Source: Bradyrhizobium sp. NAS80.1 (GTDB lineage: Bacteria > Pseudomonadota > Alphaproteobacteria > Rhizobiales > Xanthobacteraceae). Taken from it: 64,000 nucleotides of DNA. Position numbers and translations under genes: made by a program. The notes below the pieces were generated by a model, which had not been told where the DNA came from, made no database searches, and worked only from the letters and a program-made list of their open reading frames with translations. This document shows, piece by piece, positions 53,166-62,683 of this stretch; within the stretch, counting starts at the first letter, position 1, and the number at the start of each line of letters is the position of its first letter. The DNA lies in assembly GCF_001908205.1 (NCBI RefSeq), contig NZ_LGHL01000026.1, positions 1-64,000 of the forward strand, in the 5' to 3' direction.

Positions 53166-53907
53166 GACCACCTTCACTGTGCATACCAAGATAGAATTCC
53201 CGGACCTGATCGGACTGCAGCAGGTTTGCGCAGGTATCGTGCATCACCACGCGGCCGACCTCGAGCACATAGCCGTAGTGCGCCGTCTCCAGCGCCATCT
53301 TCGCGTTCTGCTCGACCAGCAGGATCGAGACGCCCTCCTCCGCGTTGAGGCGGCGGATGATCGTAAAGATCTCCTTCACCAGGAGCGGCGAGAGCCCGAG
53401 GGACGGCTCGTCGAGCAGCAGCACCTTCGGACGGCTCATCAGGGCCCGGCTGATCGCCAGCATCTGCTGCTGGCCGCCGGAGAGCTGGCCTGCGATCTGG
53501 TTCTGCCGTTCGCGCAGCACCGGAAAATAGTCGAACACCTTTTCCAGATCGCTGGCGACGGCCTTGCTGTCGTTGCGGATGTAGGCGCCCATCCGCAGAT
53601 TGTCGCGGACGGAGAGAAACGGAAACACCTCGCGCCCTTCCGGTACATGGCTGATGCCGAGCCGAACGACCTTGTCGGGCTCCATCGAGCGGATTTTCCG
53701 TCCCTCGAACTCGACAGTGCCCTTCACTGGATCGAGCACACCGGAAATGGTCTTGAGAATGCTGGTCTTGCCGGCACCGTTGGCGCCGAGCACGGTGACG
53801 ATCTGCCCCTGCATCAGGTCGAGGCTGATGCCGCGGATCGCGGTGATCGGGCCGTAGGTGCTCTCGACATTGGCGAGACGGAGGATCGGTTGCGCGCCCA
53901 TCGTCAT
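53149..53907 (-). CDS. livF: Liv-type ABC importer, ATPase LivF
   Basis: 252 residues from ATG 53907, which overlaps the livG stop by four bases (ATGA). Walker A GANGAGKTS, the LivF-specific ISHVPEGREVFPFLSVRDNL, signature LSGGQQQM, Walker B PKVLLLDEPSLGLSP. One of two ATPases driving uptake. The short basic tail after HSEGGHGG is unusual but sits in the overlap with the synthetase-like gene. Confidence 0.92.
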   Translation of the reverse strand: MTMGAQPILRLANVESTYGPITAIRGISLDLMQGQIVTVLGANGAGKTSILKTISGVLDPVKGTVEFEGRKIRSMEPDKVVRLGISHVPEGREVFPFLSVRDNLRMGAYIRNDSKAVASDLEKVFDYFPVLRERQNQIAGQLSGGQQQMLAISRALMSRPKVLLLDEPSLGLSPLLVKEIFTIIRRLNAEEGVSILLVEQNAKMALETAHYGYVLEVGRVVMHDTCANLLQSDQVREFYLGMHSEGGHGGRR

Positions 53908-54662
53908 GCCCCGAGATAGGCTGCGATGACGTCGGGATGGCCCTGAACCTCGGCGGCAGTTCCGAGCGCCATCATCTTCCCGTAGTTCAGCGCAAGCACG
54001 CGGTCGGAGACGCGGCTGACCAGCGACATGTCGTGCTCGACCATCAGGACCGTGACACGCAGACGACGGTTGATCTCCAGGATCCACTCCGCCATCGCAT
54101 TGGTTTCGTCGACGTTGAGGCCGGACGAGGGTTCATCGAGCAGCAGCAGCGTCGGTCCGACGCAAAGCGCGCGCGCGACCTCGATCACCTTGCGGACACC
54201 GTAGGGAAGATTGCCGATCGTGGTGTCGCGGTATCTTTGCAGCCGCAGCACGTCCATGACCTCCTCGGCCGCGCGCCGATGCGCGACCTCCTCCTCGCGG
54301 ACCTTCTTGGTGCGCAGGATGTCCTGCCAGGCGCGCGTGGTCGAATGCCGGTGGCGGCCGACCAGAAGGTTCTGCAGGGTGGACGCGCTCTCGAACAATT
54401 CGATGTTCTGGAACGTGCGCGCGATGCCGCGCCCGGCAATCTGCTGGGCCGAGAGCCGCGTGACGTCCTCGTCGCGGAAGATGATCTGGCCCGCGCTCGG
54501 CGTGTAGAGCCGGCTGATGAGATTGAATAGCGTGGTCTTGCCCGCACCGTTCGGCCCGATGATGGTGAAGACCTCGCCCTCGTTGATGCCGAACGAGACA
54601 TTGTCCACGGCCGTAAGGCCGCCGAACTTCACCGTCAGGTTCTTGACGTCGAAGAAGGTCAT
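53904..54662 (-). CDS. livG: Liv-type ABC importer, ATPase LivG
   Basis: 252 residues. Walker A GPNGAGKTT, a LivG-type long insert with ARTFQNIELFESASTLQNLL, and Walker B TLLLLDEPSSGLN. The ABC signature region reads LPYGVRKVIEVARAL, the usual LivG variant of LSGG. It overlaps livM by four bases and is coupled to livF. Confidence 0.92.
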   Translation of the reverse strand: MTFFDVKNLTVKFGGLTAVDNVSFGINEGEVFTIIGPNGAGKTTLFNLISRLYTPSAGQIIFRDEDVTRLSAQQIAGRGIARTFQNIELFESASTLQNLLVGRHRHSTTRAWQDILRTKKVREEEVAHRRAAEEVMDVLRLQRYRDTTIGNLPYGVRKVIEVARALCVGPTLLLLDEPSSGLNVDETNAMAEWILEINRRLRVTVLMVEHDMSLVSRVSDRVLALNYGKMMALGTAAEVQGHPDVIAAYLGA

Positions 54663-55801
54663 CGTCGCTCGGATTTCAGGAACATGCGGGGTGGACGGGC
54701 GCTGCGTTGGCGCGCCAGCGGGAACTGCTTGGAATAGGCTTTCACGCGCTGCCAGCGGCCGTCGAGGCCCAGCGGCTCATAAATGATGAAGACGATGATG
54801 ATAATGCCGAAGATCAGCGACTTCAGGCCCGGCGCGTTGACCACGCGCGACACACCGGCCTGAACGGCCTGGGTCACGGTATCAGGCAGGTACAGGCCGT
54901 GCGTCACCACGTCGGCCCACAGCGGCAGCTTGTCCTTGAGGATGATGAGCAGCGGATCGGCCATGATCATGAAGATTGCGCCGAACACGGCGCCCCTCAG
55001 GCTCACAAGTCCGCCGATGATGATGATCATGACGAAATCGATCGAGACCGACAGGCTGAACATCTCGGGCGAGATAAACGACATCTTGTGCGCATAGAGC
55101 GAACCCGCGATTCCGGTAATGCCTGCGGACAGCGCGAAGGCGGTGGTCTTGTAGCGGGCGGTGTCGATGCCCATGCTGCGCGCGGCGGTCTCGGAGTTCC
55201 GGATCGCCATGAAGGAGCGCCCGGTCGAGGACCGGATGATGTTGATGGCGGCGAGCACCACCAGCACGGTGACGAGCAGGCAGAGGTAATAGAAGCCTTC
55301 CGTGCCGAGCTTCAACCCGAACAAGGACGGCGGCGGAAGCATCAGGCCTTCGTTGCCATTGGTGACACTCTCCCACCGCGCGATGATCTCCTCGACGATG
55401 AAGGCAAAAGCGAGCGTCGCGATGGCGAGATAGATCCCGTGCAGGCGCAGCGCCGGCAGGCCGACGAGGTAGCCGGCGATCCCGGTGAAGACACCGGCGA
55501 GCGGGAGATAGAGCACCAGCGGAAGACCATGCTTCTGGGCAACGGCGGTGAAATAGGCGCCGATCGCGAGGAATGCGGCGTGACCGATCGAGACCTGTCC
55601 GGCCTGGCCGGACAGGATGTTCAGCGCCACGCCGACGATGGCGTAGATCATGATGAAGACCAGCTGGCTCAGATAATAGGATTCCAGCAGGTAAGGCGCG
55701 GCGATCAGGCCCGCGATCAGGACGGCGTACCAGAAGACTGCAGCCTTTGACGGAAACAGCGGATCGCTATCGCCGTAATCGGTGCGGACATGATGGGCCA
55801 T
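54659..55801 (-). CDS. livM: Liv-type ABC importer, permease LivM
   Basis: 380 residues with about nine membrane segments. ILSGQAGQVSIGHAAFLAIG and SFMAIRNSETAARSMGID are the conserved LivM motifs. The C-terminus is a hydrophilic, basic cytoplasmic tail of about 35 residues. It starts three bases after the livH stop and overlaps livG. Confidence 0.92.
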   Translation of the reverse strand: MAHHVRTDYGDSDPLFPSKAAVFWYAVLIAGLIAAPYLLESYYLSQLVFIMIYAIVGVALNILSGQAGQVSIGHAAFLAIGAYFTAVAQKHGLPLVLYLPLAGVFTGIAGYLVGLPALRLHGIYLAIATLAFAFIVEEIIARWESVTNGNEGLMLPPPSLFGLKLGTEGFYYLCLLVTVLVVLAAINIIRSSTGRSFMAIRNSETAARSMGIDTARYKTTAFALSAGITGIAGSLYAHKMSFISPEMFSLSVSIDFVMIIIIGGLVSLRGAVFGAIFMIMADPLLIILKDKLPLWADVVTHGLYLPDTVTQAVQAGVSRVVNAPGLKSLIFGIIIIVFIIYEPLGLDGRWQRVKAYSKQFPLARQRSARPPRMFLKSERR

Positions 55802-55804
55802 GCC

Positions 55805-56677
55805 TTACACCTTCTTGACGGCGTTGAGGCCAAACAGGCCCTGTGGCTTCCACAGCAGCACCGCGAGCAGGACGACATAGGCCGCGACGTCCTTGAAACC
55901 TTCCGGCAGATAGAAGCCGGACAGCGACTCGACGATGCCGATCGTGATGCCGCCGGCCACCGCGCCGGGGATCGAGCCGAAGCCGCCGAGGACGGCCGCC
56001 GGAAACGCCTTGATGCCGAGAAAGCCGAGATTGGCGTGGATCAGCGTGATCGGCGCCAGCAGGATCCCGGCGGCGCACGCGACCATGGCGGAGAGGCTCC
56101 AGATCAGCGAGAACATCCGCTTGACCGGAATGCCCATGTAGTAGGCCGCGAGCATGTTCTGCGAGGTTGCCTGCATCGCAATGCCGACCCGCGTAAAGCG
56201 GAAGAACGCGTAGAGCGCCGCGCAAAGCAGTATCGTCGCGACGATGATCGAGAGCGCGTCCCATGCAATAACCAGCGCGCCGATCTTGAACACGCCGTCG
56301 GTGAAGGGGGTCTCGATCCGTAAGTCGTCGGTGCCCCAGATGATGCCGACGAGCGCGCGAATGACGAGCCCGAGGCCGATCGTCGCCATCACGATCGAGA
56401 ATTGCGGATAGCCGAGGATGGGGCGGAGCACGAGCCGCTCCATGATCGCGCCGAGGATCGCCATTGCGATCACGCACAACAGGAACGATAGCCAGTAGTT
56501 CAGCCCGAGCGTCGTGATGAAGGTGACCGACATGAAGGCGCCGAGCATCATGATCTCGCCCTGCGCAAAGTTCACCACCTCGGTCGCCTTGTAGATCAAG
56601 ACGAACCCGAGAGCGATCAGCCCATAGACGCACCCGAGGGCGACGCCGCTAATCAATTGCTGCGTGAAGTCCAGCAT
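55805..56677 (-). CDS. livH: Liv-type ABC importer, permease LivH
   Basis: 290 residues with about eight membrane segments. ISGVALGCVYGLIALGFVLI and FAQGEIMMLGAF are the typical LivH N-terminal motifs, and KAFPAAVLGGFGSIPGAVAG is the conserved loop. It is the first gene of the operon livH-livM-livG-livF-synthetase-binding protein, so the promoter should lie just upstream of 56677. Confidence 0.92.
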   Translation of the reverse strand: MLDFTQQLISGVALGCVYGLIALGFVLIYKATEVVNFAQGEIMMLGAFMSVTFITTLGLNYWLSFLLCVIAMAILGAIMERLVLRPILGYPQFSIVMATIGLGLVIRALVGIIWGTDDLRIETPFTDGVFKIGALVIAWDALSIIVATILLCAALYAFFRFTRVGIAMQATSQNMLAAYYMGIPVKRMFSLIWSLSAMVACAAGILLAPITLIHANLGFLGIKAFPAAVLGGFGSIPGAVAGGITIGIVESLSGFYLPEGFKDVAAYVVLLAVLLWKPQGLFGLNAVKKV

Positions 56678-57488
56678 TTCCGTCCCAGCGGCGCGCTGCG
56701 CCTGATGTTTTTTTGGATAAGAGAGTGGTCGATGGTGTTAGTCAAGCAGCTAATTAATTCGACGCTGCGACCATCGAATGAGACGTAAGACCGCGCTCAA
56801 TCGTCTCGTCTAGCGCCTTGCCACAAGACTTGCGGACAGCGGCTGCTCGCGTGCGACTGCTGCGAACTTCGAGCTTCGCTATCAGTACCGGCCTCCAACA
56901 CAAACAACTATGGGTGGTTGGCCTCGCTTCGCCGCAGCGCGATCGCGCTGTCTCAGTCGTAATGCGTATCGGGAGATTCCGGGCGGCACATCGTGGCGCG
57001 GTTTCTTGCTCGCCCATCGCTGTCAGATGCGTCATGACTCGGAAAGAAATTCGCACCTGGGACGCCCAGACCCAGGTCGAACATTGGATAGATGCAATCG
57101 GCGAGTCAGAAGAACCGTACGGCAGTCCTGGGAGTCCAAGATGCTGCATTGGTCAACATTGCTGTCCACTGTCACTCGGCAACCACAACCATCGACAAAT
57201 TCGAGTCATCCCACGTCGTGCCACGATTGCGGCAAAATTTCCTAAGACAAAATTCCCAGAGAGTTATGCCAGTTGTACAAGCTTTGATTGAGCGACCCGC
57301 CTACGAGCTTGGATTGAGGGAAGCGGTTTTTTTTGACGCAGCGCCGTCTAGAACGATTAAGGTGTGGCGCCGCTTAGGGCATTTGCACTTTCGAACCAAT
57401 TGGCGTGCCCAACTTGTCACCGTGTCATCTTGGCTGACTCCCGGAGCAGTCCGCTACCGGGACCTTCCAAACTCAGGGAGGAAAATCG
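56678..57488. other. Gene-poor, lower-GC intergenic stretch
   Basis: About 810 bases between livH (minus) and the small secreted protein gene (plus). GC content and third-position bias are visibly lower than around it. Open frames are short and rich in Arg, Cys and Ser, without start signals or recognisable family. It should contain the liv promoter. It may be degenerate or acquired DNA, but I recognise no element ends or gene relics. Confidence 0.45.
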
Positions 57489-57776
57489 ATGAAGGTCCTT
57501 ATCGCGACGCTGGTGCTGCTTGTTTCAAGCCCGGTCGCCGCTCAAGAGTGCAAATCGTGCTCCGAGGCTGACGCCTGCATACAGACGTACGCTAAGGCAG
57601 TGTCGACAGCCCAAAGGGCCACGAAAGTGGCAATCCGGGATTGGCAGCAAAATCTGGATAAAAAGGCTTCTGCGGAGTTTTCCAGCAGAGGCATGGCCGC
57701 ACTACAAAGCGTTCTGGATTCGCAGGTTCGCTCGGAGCTAGAGAAGCTGCAGGCGTGCCTGGCTAAAATCAAGTAA
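57489..57776 (+). CDS. Small secreted Cys-containing protein, unknown
   Basis: 95 residues from an ATG with a strong AGGGAGGAAAATCG. A signal peptide at about 1-19 ends in PVAAQE. The mature part has four Cys, three of them within 11 residues (CKSCSEADAC) and one near the end (LQACLAKIK), and is otherwise helical and charged. Two disulphides are likely in the periplasm. Codon use is less GC-biased than the neighbours, suggesting a recently acquired or lineage-specific gene. I do not recognise the family. Confidence 0.7.
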   Translation: MKVLIATLVLLVSSPVAAQECKSCSEADACIQTYAKAVSTAQRATKVAIRDWQQNLDKKASAEFSSRGMAALQSVLDSQVRSELEKLQACLAKIK

Positions 57777-57918
57777 CGGGCGAAGCCTCGGCTGCGCAGA
57801 ACTAAACAGAACTAAAGAGTGCACCTTCTGCTCTCGTTCAAAGTCGGCCTTGGGGTAACAGCGGTCAATGACCGAAGCTGACGCAATGTCAGTTGCGGGG
57901 GCCATGAACAGACATTGG

Positions 57919-60900
57919 TCATAACGCCAGTTCGTCGAGCAAAGCTTTGGCCTGCTTCACGTCCAACGTGTCGAAGCCCTCGGTGAACCGGCCGTAGACA
58001 GGGACCAGAAGATCTCTGGCCGTTTCCCGCTTGCCCTGGTCGCGCCACAGCCGAGCCAAGTCCATGGCCGCGCGCAGCTCCCACGTTCTTGCTCCCTGCC
58101 GCTGGGCGATGCCCAGGGCACGGCGGAGCCGCCCTTCGCGTTCGGATGCCGGCGCGTTCAGCGCACAAAGAGCAGTGGCGTGCAGCCGGTGGATCTCGGC
58201 CAGCATGAAGCCTTCGTCGAAGCGCTCAGCGTGCTCCTGCGCCGCCGCGAGATGCTCAAGAGCCGTCTCCGGTCTGCCGGCCAGCACGCCGGCCTCGGCA
58301 AGCACCCAGTTGCTCATGACCGTGAACAGAACTGCCCCTGTGTCACGCAGGCGGCGCTGCGCCACTTGGAGCAGCGCCAAACCTTCTTCTCTCTCGCCGA
58401 GCCTGCCCAGCGCCCAGCCGAGCCATAGCTCTGCGAAACCTCGCCACTGTGGCAAGTTATGCTCCCCGGCGACCTCGACCGCTTCCGCCGCAGCCCGCTT
58501 TGTTGAGGGAGCGTCGCCCCTCAGCTTGTGGACTAAGGCCAAGATACCCAACGCCCAGGAGATGGGATGGGGATTACCGCTGGCACGAGCCCGGGCGAGC
58601 CCCTCACCAATCATGCGCAGTGCCGTGTCCCGGGAGCCCATCAGGCTGCTGACCCATCCCCCGCCAAGGCGGCAGAGAATGCTCGGGTTCTCACCGTAGG
58701 CAGCAAAGTCGGTCGCTGCCACGCCATCGGCGTGGATCGCGCCTCGCGCCAAAAGTGGATTGGCCTCAACCAGTTCGCCGGCAAAAAGAAGAGAGAAGCC
58801 AAGTGCCCGGCAGGCAATCGCGGTCTGCACCGGATCGTCACTCCGTTCGGCGAAGGAGAGCAGATCACGGGCGAGCGAGATCGTCCTCGGCATCGGATGG
58901 CGTAACATATGAGAATTCCAGGCCAGGCGGCGCACGGCAAATTGCCCCGCCCAGCCGGGAAGGTGCTGTCCCAGTTCCTTGGCACGCGACGCACAAAGCT
59001 CCACCGCCTGCGCCCCGTAACCATGGACCGCAATGATAGGCACCGCCTGGGCCAGCCGCAGGTCAGCTTCCAGCCGATCCCTCTCCTCGCCCGGTGCCAG
59101 CATCCCAAGCTGCTCAAGCGCCCGCTCAAAATGGCCGATGGCCTCGCGGTTGGCATAGCGTGCAATGCTCTGCTCGCCCGCCCGCCGCCAATGCCCAACG
59201 GCCGGTCCGGCCTGGCCCGCCCAGGTGCAGTGCCAGGCCAGAAGCTCGGGCTCGCGCTCTGCCGCCTCCGGACGCAGCCGTCCGATCGCCTCCGCGATCT
59301 GCCCATGCAGTTGCTGGCGAGAGTTGCGCAGAAGCGTGCCGTAAGCCGCGTCCCGCACCAGCGCATGCTTGAAGGTATAGACAGCGTCGAGCGGAGTGCC
59401 GCGTCGGACAACAAGCTCGGAGGCCACCAGGTGAGCGAGAGCGTCTTGTAGTTCGTCCTCGGGGAGACGAGAGACGGCGTGCAGCAATGTGTAGGGAAAC
59501 TCGCGTCCGATCGCCGAACCGATTTGCGCCACCAGCCGCGCCGACCCCAAGCGATCGAGTCGCGCAAGCAGCGACGCGTGGAGCGTCGTCGGGATTGCCA
59601 GCGGCGGCAGCGCGCGATCAAGAACATAACGATCGCTATCTTCGCGCAGCAGGCCGCTCTCGAGCAATGTGCTGATCAGCTCCTCGATAAACAGCGGCAC
59701 GCCGTCGGCGCGGGCAAGCACCTGCTCGACGACCGTCTCGGGCAGCGTCCTGCCTTTGGTGACGCCATCGATGATGCCGGCGCTATCGCGACGGCCAAGC
59801 CGGCTCAACGGCAGCATCGTCACGTGCGGCTCGCCGATCGAGGCCGGCTGAAACTCCGGCCGGAACGTTACGACCAGCATGACCGGCAGATTGGCGATCC
59901 GAGCGACCATTCGATCGAGCAGGTCCAGTGATGTCGGATCAATCCAGTGAACGTCCTCGAACACGATCAGGATGGGCTTTTCCGCCGCCGCGCGATCGAG
60001 CTGGTCGAGAAGCGCTGCAAGCGTCATCTCCCGCTTCTGCTGCGGGCTTGCCGTCGCGGGCGGGTAGCGCTCGTCGGCCGGCACCCCCAACAGCTCGGCG
60101 ATGAGCGCCACGTCTCGGGAAAAGTTCGTCGCGATCGGCTTGAGCAAAGCCTCCAGCTTGTCGAGCTTCGCACTGGCGCTGCTGCCTGGCTCGAAGCTGG
60201 CCGCTCGCTCCAGCCGCGTCATGATCGGGTAAAGCGGGCTGTGCGTATGGTGGGGCGAGCAGAAATAACGGATCACCTGGGGGTCGCCCTCGAGCTTCAT
60301 CAACAGGCTCTCGGCAATACGCGACTTGCCGATCCCAGGCTCGCCGGAGAGCAGCACGACCTGGCCTTCGCCCGCCTTGGCCTGGTCCCAGCGCAGCATC
60401 AGCCGTTCCATCTCCTCCCAGCGGCCAACAAGCGAGGACAGCACGCCAGCGCGCCGCGCCTCGAACCGGCTGATGCCGGGTGTCTCACCACGCACCTGCC
60501 AGGCCTCTACCGATGGCGGCAGTCTCTTGCGCTCGTTCGCACCCAGCGCATGGAAGTCGAACATCCGCCCCACGAGCCGGCGCGTGCTGGCGGCAATGAC
60601 GACGCCGCCCGGCGCCGCGACGGCCTGCAGCTGCGCTGCCAGGTTTGGCGCTTCACCGACCGCAATATGCTGCCGGGTGCCCGCGGTCGCCGCCTGCTCG
60701 CCGACGACCACCAGGCCGCTGGCAATGCCAGCGCTTGCTTGAAGGGGCACGTCGCCCTTCAGCGCGCCGACGGCGTCCATAAGGGCGAGGCCCGCGCGCA
60801 CGGCTCGTTCGGCGTCATGCTCATGAGCTGTGGGATAGCCGAAATAGACGAGCACGCCGTCGATCAGATATTGGGCGACAAATCCGTCAAATCGCGCAGC

Positions 60901-61884
60901 GACATCGGCGACGGCTTTGCGGAACGCACCGATCCGGTTGCGCAAATCTTCCGGATCAGGGCTTGCAGCGTCGGGCGAGCCGACGATCGTGCAGGCCATG
61001 ATCGTGAGCTGCCGCCGCTCGGGGTCGGCCGAGCCGGCCGGCAGGACCGATGACGACTCATCGGCCCGGGCCGCGGGCCTTCCAGTGTTCAACGCATCCT
61101 TCGTACTGCCATTGCTGTCGAGCCCGCGCTCGGCGGCCTCCTTGACAGGCGGCTGGGCGCTGCGCAGCTCGGCCACAAGCGACCTGGTCACCGCATCGGG
61201 CGCCGCACTCAGCTCCTGTTTGAGCAGCGTAACGAGGGCTTGGTAGTGCTTGAGAGCCTCGGCCTTGCGCCCCTCTGCGGCGAGAGCACGAACGATCAGC
61301 CGATGCGCATCCTCACGTATGTTGTTGAGCGCGACGGCGCGCTGGCCAGCCCTCAGGGCGTGCTCGGCGCGGCCAGCTGCCAACTCCTGCTCGCCGAGCC
61401 CCACCATGGCGCCAAGGGCAAGCTGCAGCAACCTCTCGCGCTCGGCGGTCAGCCATTCGCACCAGCCCTCCTCGCTGACCGCAACATCGTCGACGAGGGG
61501 CCCCCTGTAGAGGTCCGCTGCCGCGCTCAACGCATCCCGGCTGCCCTCACGGATCAGGGCCTCGAACCGGCCAACATCGCAATGAACCACCGCCCCGTTC
61601 AGTGATACGAGCTCGCCGTCGCTCGCAAGAGCGTCCTCGCCGAGCAATTTGCGCAACCGGAAAAGCGCCTGGCGCAGGTTCTGCTTGGCCTGCGTATCGA
61701 AATGGGAGCCCCACAGCAGGCTTGCCAGCCTGTCGCGTGGCTGCGGCCGGGGGGCGGTGCAGGCCAGATAGGCCAGCAGTCCAGCAAGCTTCTTGCTTGG
61801 CAGGTCGACAAGGCCCTCCGGCCCGGTCAGCTCCAAACGCCCCAGCAGCGAAATACAAAATCTTGGGGACGTCGCTTCGGCCAT
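57919..61884 (-). CDS. SARP/BTAD - cyclase-like - AAA ATPase - TPR multidomain regulator
   Basis: 1321 residues from ATG 61884, with GGTGGGG upstream. Residues 8-105 are a SARP-type winged helix (LSLLGRLELT-like start, NLRQALFRLRKLLGED), and 110-245 a bacterial transcriptional activator domain (EDAHRLIVRALAAEGRKAEA). A class III adenylate-cyclase-like domain spans about 290-465, an AAA/NTPase about 490-770 with Walker A GEPGIGKS at 514-521 and Walker B ILIVFEDVHWID, and TPR-like repeats run to the end. In the cyclase domain the first metal Asp (normally CDLVGS) is Thr299 (CTIVGS), while Asp342 and Asn414 remain. The protein probably binds nucleotides and DNA, but cyclase activity is doubtful. 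It faces three small genes across a 198-base gap. Confidence 0.88.
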   Translation of the reverse strand: MAEATSPRFCISLLGRLELTGPEGLVDLPSKKLAGLLAYLACTAPRPQPRDRLASLLWGSHFDTQAKQNLRQALFRLRKLLGEDALASDGELVSLNGAVVHCDVGRFEALIREGSRDALSAAADLYRGPLVDDVAVSEEGWCEWLTAERERLLQLALGAMVGLGEQELAAGRAEHALRAGQRAVALNNIREDAHRLIVRALAAEGRKAEALKHYQALVTLLKQELSAAPDAVTRSLVAELRSAQPPVKEAAERGLDSNGSTKDALNTGRPAARADESSSVLPAGSADPERRQLTIMACTIVGSPDAASPDPEDLRNRIGAFRKAVADVAARFDGFVAQYLIDGVLVYFGYPTAHEHDAERAVRAGLALMDAVGALKGDVPLQASAGIASGLVVVGEQAATAGTRQHIAVGEAPNLAAQLQAVAAPGGVVIAASTRRLVGRMFDFHALGANERKRLPPSVEAWQVRGETPGISRFEARRAGVLSSLVGRWEEMERLMLRWDQAKAGEGQVVLLSGEPGIGKSRIAESLLMKLEGDPQVIRYFCSPHHTHSPLYPIMTRLERAASFEPGSSASAKLDKLEALLKPIATNFSRDVALIAELLGVPADERYPPATASPQQKREMTLAALLDQLDRAAAEKPILIVFEDVHWIDPTSLDLLDRMVARIANLPVMLVVTFRPEFQPASIGEPHVTMLPLSRLGRRDSAGIIDGVTKGRTLPETVVEQVLARADGVPLFIEELISTLLESGLLREDSDRYVLDRALPPLAIPTTLHASLLARLDRLGSARLVAQIGSAIGREFPYTLLHAVSRLPEDELQDALAHLVASELVVRRGTPLDAVYTFKHALVRDAAYGTLLRNSRQQLHGQIAEAIGRLRPEAAEREPELLAWHCTWAGQAGPAVGHWRRAGEQSIARYANREAIGHFERALEQLGMLAPGEERDRLEADLRLAQAVPIIAVHGYGAQAVELCASRAKELGQHLPGWAGQFAVRRLAWNSHMLRHPMPRTISLARDLLSFAERSDDPVQTAIACRALGFSLLFAGELVEANPLLARGAIHADGVAATDFAAYGENPSILCRLGGGWVSSLMGSRDTALRMIGEGLARARASGNPHPISWALGILALVHKLRGDAPSTKRAAAEAVEVAGEHNLPQWRGFAELWLGWALGRLGEREEGLALLQVAQRRLRDTGAVLFTVMSNWVLAEAGVLAGRPETALEHLAAAQEHAERFDEGFMLAEIHRLHATALCALNAPASEREGRLRRALGIAQRQGARTWELRAAMDLARLWRDQGKRETARDLLVPVYGRFTEGFDTLDVKQAKALLDELAL

Positions 61885-62082
61885 CAATACCCCACCGGGA
61901 TCTCCAGGTAGCACCCTCCCGGCGCCACATCTTACACTTTTCACGGCGCTCCAAAGAAAAATAACGCCTCTGTAACGCTCGGACGGCGCGGGTGATGACG
62001 GCGGCAGCCTAATTCACATCGTGCAAGCAAATGCCGGGGCGCGCTCCTCTTGAGGTAAGCCCGGCGCACGTCGGAGGCCAAA

Positions 62083-62640
62083 ATGGGTACCGAGCTCGTC
62101 GGTTATCTCGCATCAGGCTTGGTCCTGAGCACTTTTCTCGCGACCGACATGCGTCTTCTGCGACTTGTTGCCATTCTGAGCAACGTCGCCTTTCTTGCCT
62201 ATGGTGTGCTCGCCGGAGCAGATCCCGTCATTTGTCTTCATGCGCTCCTGCTGCCTCTGAACATTTTCCGTCTGTGGCAGCTCACCTCTACAACTGCCGG
62301 CACAGGTTCCGCAGTCCGCTCGCCAATACGCATGGCGAATCCGGCCGCTCACCAGGTCGAGGCGCAGGCCTTCCAAGATGGCAGACGCGTCCGACTGCCC
62401 GCGCATGCTCCCTGCACGCAAGGGGCGGCGGCGCAATCAGGCGCGGCACGTCGAGATCAAGAAACAAGCTGTAGCCGTCTAGCGAAAAGGAGACTCGCCC
62501 ATGGGAGATCACCGCAACTTCCTGTTTCGTCTGCTGGCTGCGTTGGAAGAGCGTCGTCAGCAACAGGCCGAGATAGTGATCAAGCGCTATGCGCGCTTGA
62601 TCAACAGAGCCGCCGATCGCAATGCGCGGCGTGCCGATAG
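62083..62640 (+). CDS. Small YgjV-like membrane protein; 3-prime end uncertain
   Basis: The first 67 residues are convincing: three membrane segments (VGYLASGLVLSTFLATDM, LLRLVAILSNVAFLAYGVL, ICLHALLLPLNIFRLWQ) like the membrane part of YgjV-type and cNMP-domain membrane proteins. The following 118 residues are Ala/Arg/Ser-rich low-complexity text that runs 140 bases into the next good gene in another frame. A shift into a neighbouring frame near 62290 would end the protein at a stop at 62480-62482, just before that gene's ribosome-binding site. So either a frameshift or a degenerate tail is likely. It is divergent from the SARP-type giant gene. Confidence 0.5.
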   Translation: MGTELVGYLASGLVLSTFLATDMRLLRLVAILSNVAFLAYGVLAGADPVICLHALLLPLNIFRLWQLTSTTAGTGSAVRSPIRMANPAAHQVEAQAFQDGRRVRLPAHAPCTQGAAAQSGAARRDQETSCSRLAKRRLAHGRSPQLPVSSAGCVGRASSATGRDSDQALCALDQQSRRSQCAACR

Positions 62641-62683
62641 TCCGCAGCCCGCGACGAAAAATCTCGCGCAAACCTTCAGATGA
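62501..62683 (+). CDS. Small basic helical protein, unknown
   Basis: 60 residues from an ATG preceded by AAAAGGAGACTCGCCC, an excellent site. Mainly one long amphipathic, arginine-rich helix (FLFRLLAALEERRQQQAEIV). No membrane segment. Its stop overlaps the next ATG (ATGA), indicating coupled translation with the following small protein. The function is not recognised. Confidence 0.6.
   Translation: MGDHRNFLFRLLAALEERRQQQAEIVIKRYARLINRAADRNARRADSPQPATKNLAQTFR

Noticed and set aside
51504..53348. Plus-strand open frame of 614 codons opposite the synthetase-like gene
   Set aside because: Antisense shadow; composition is typical of reverse-frame translation of GC-rich coding DNA.
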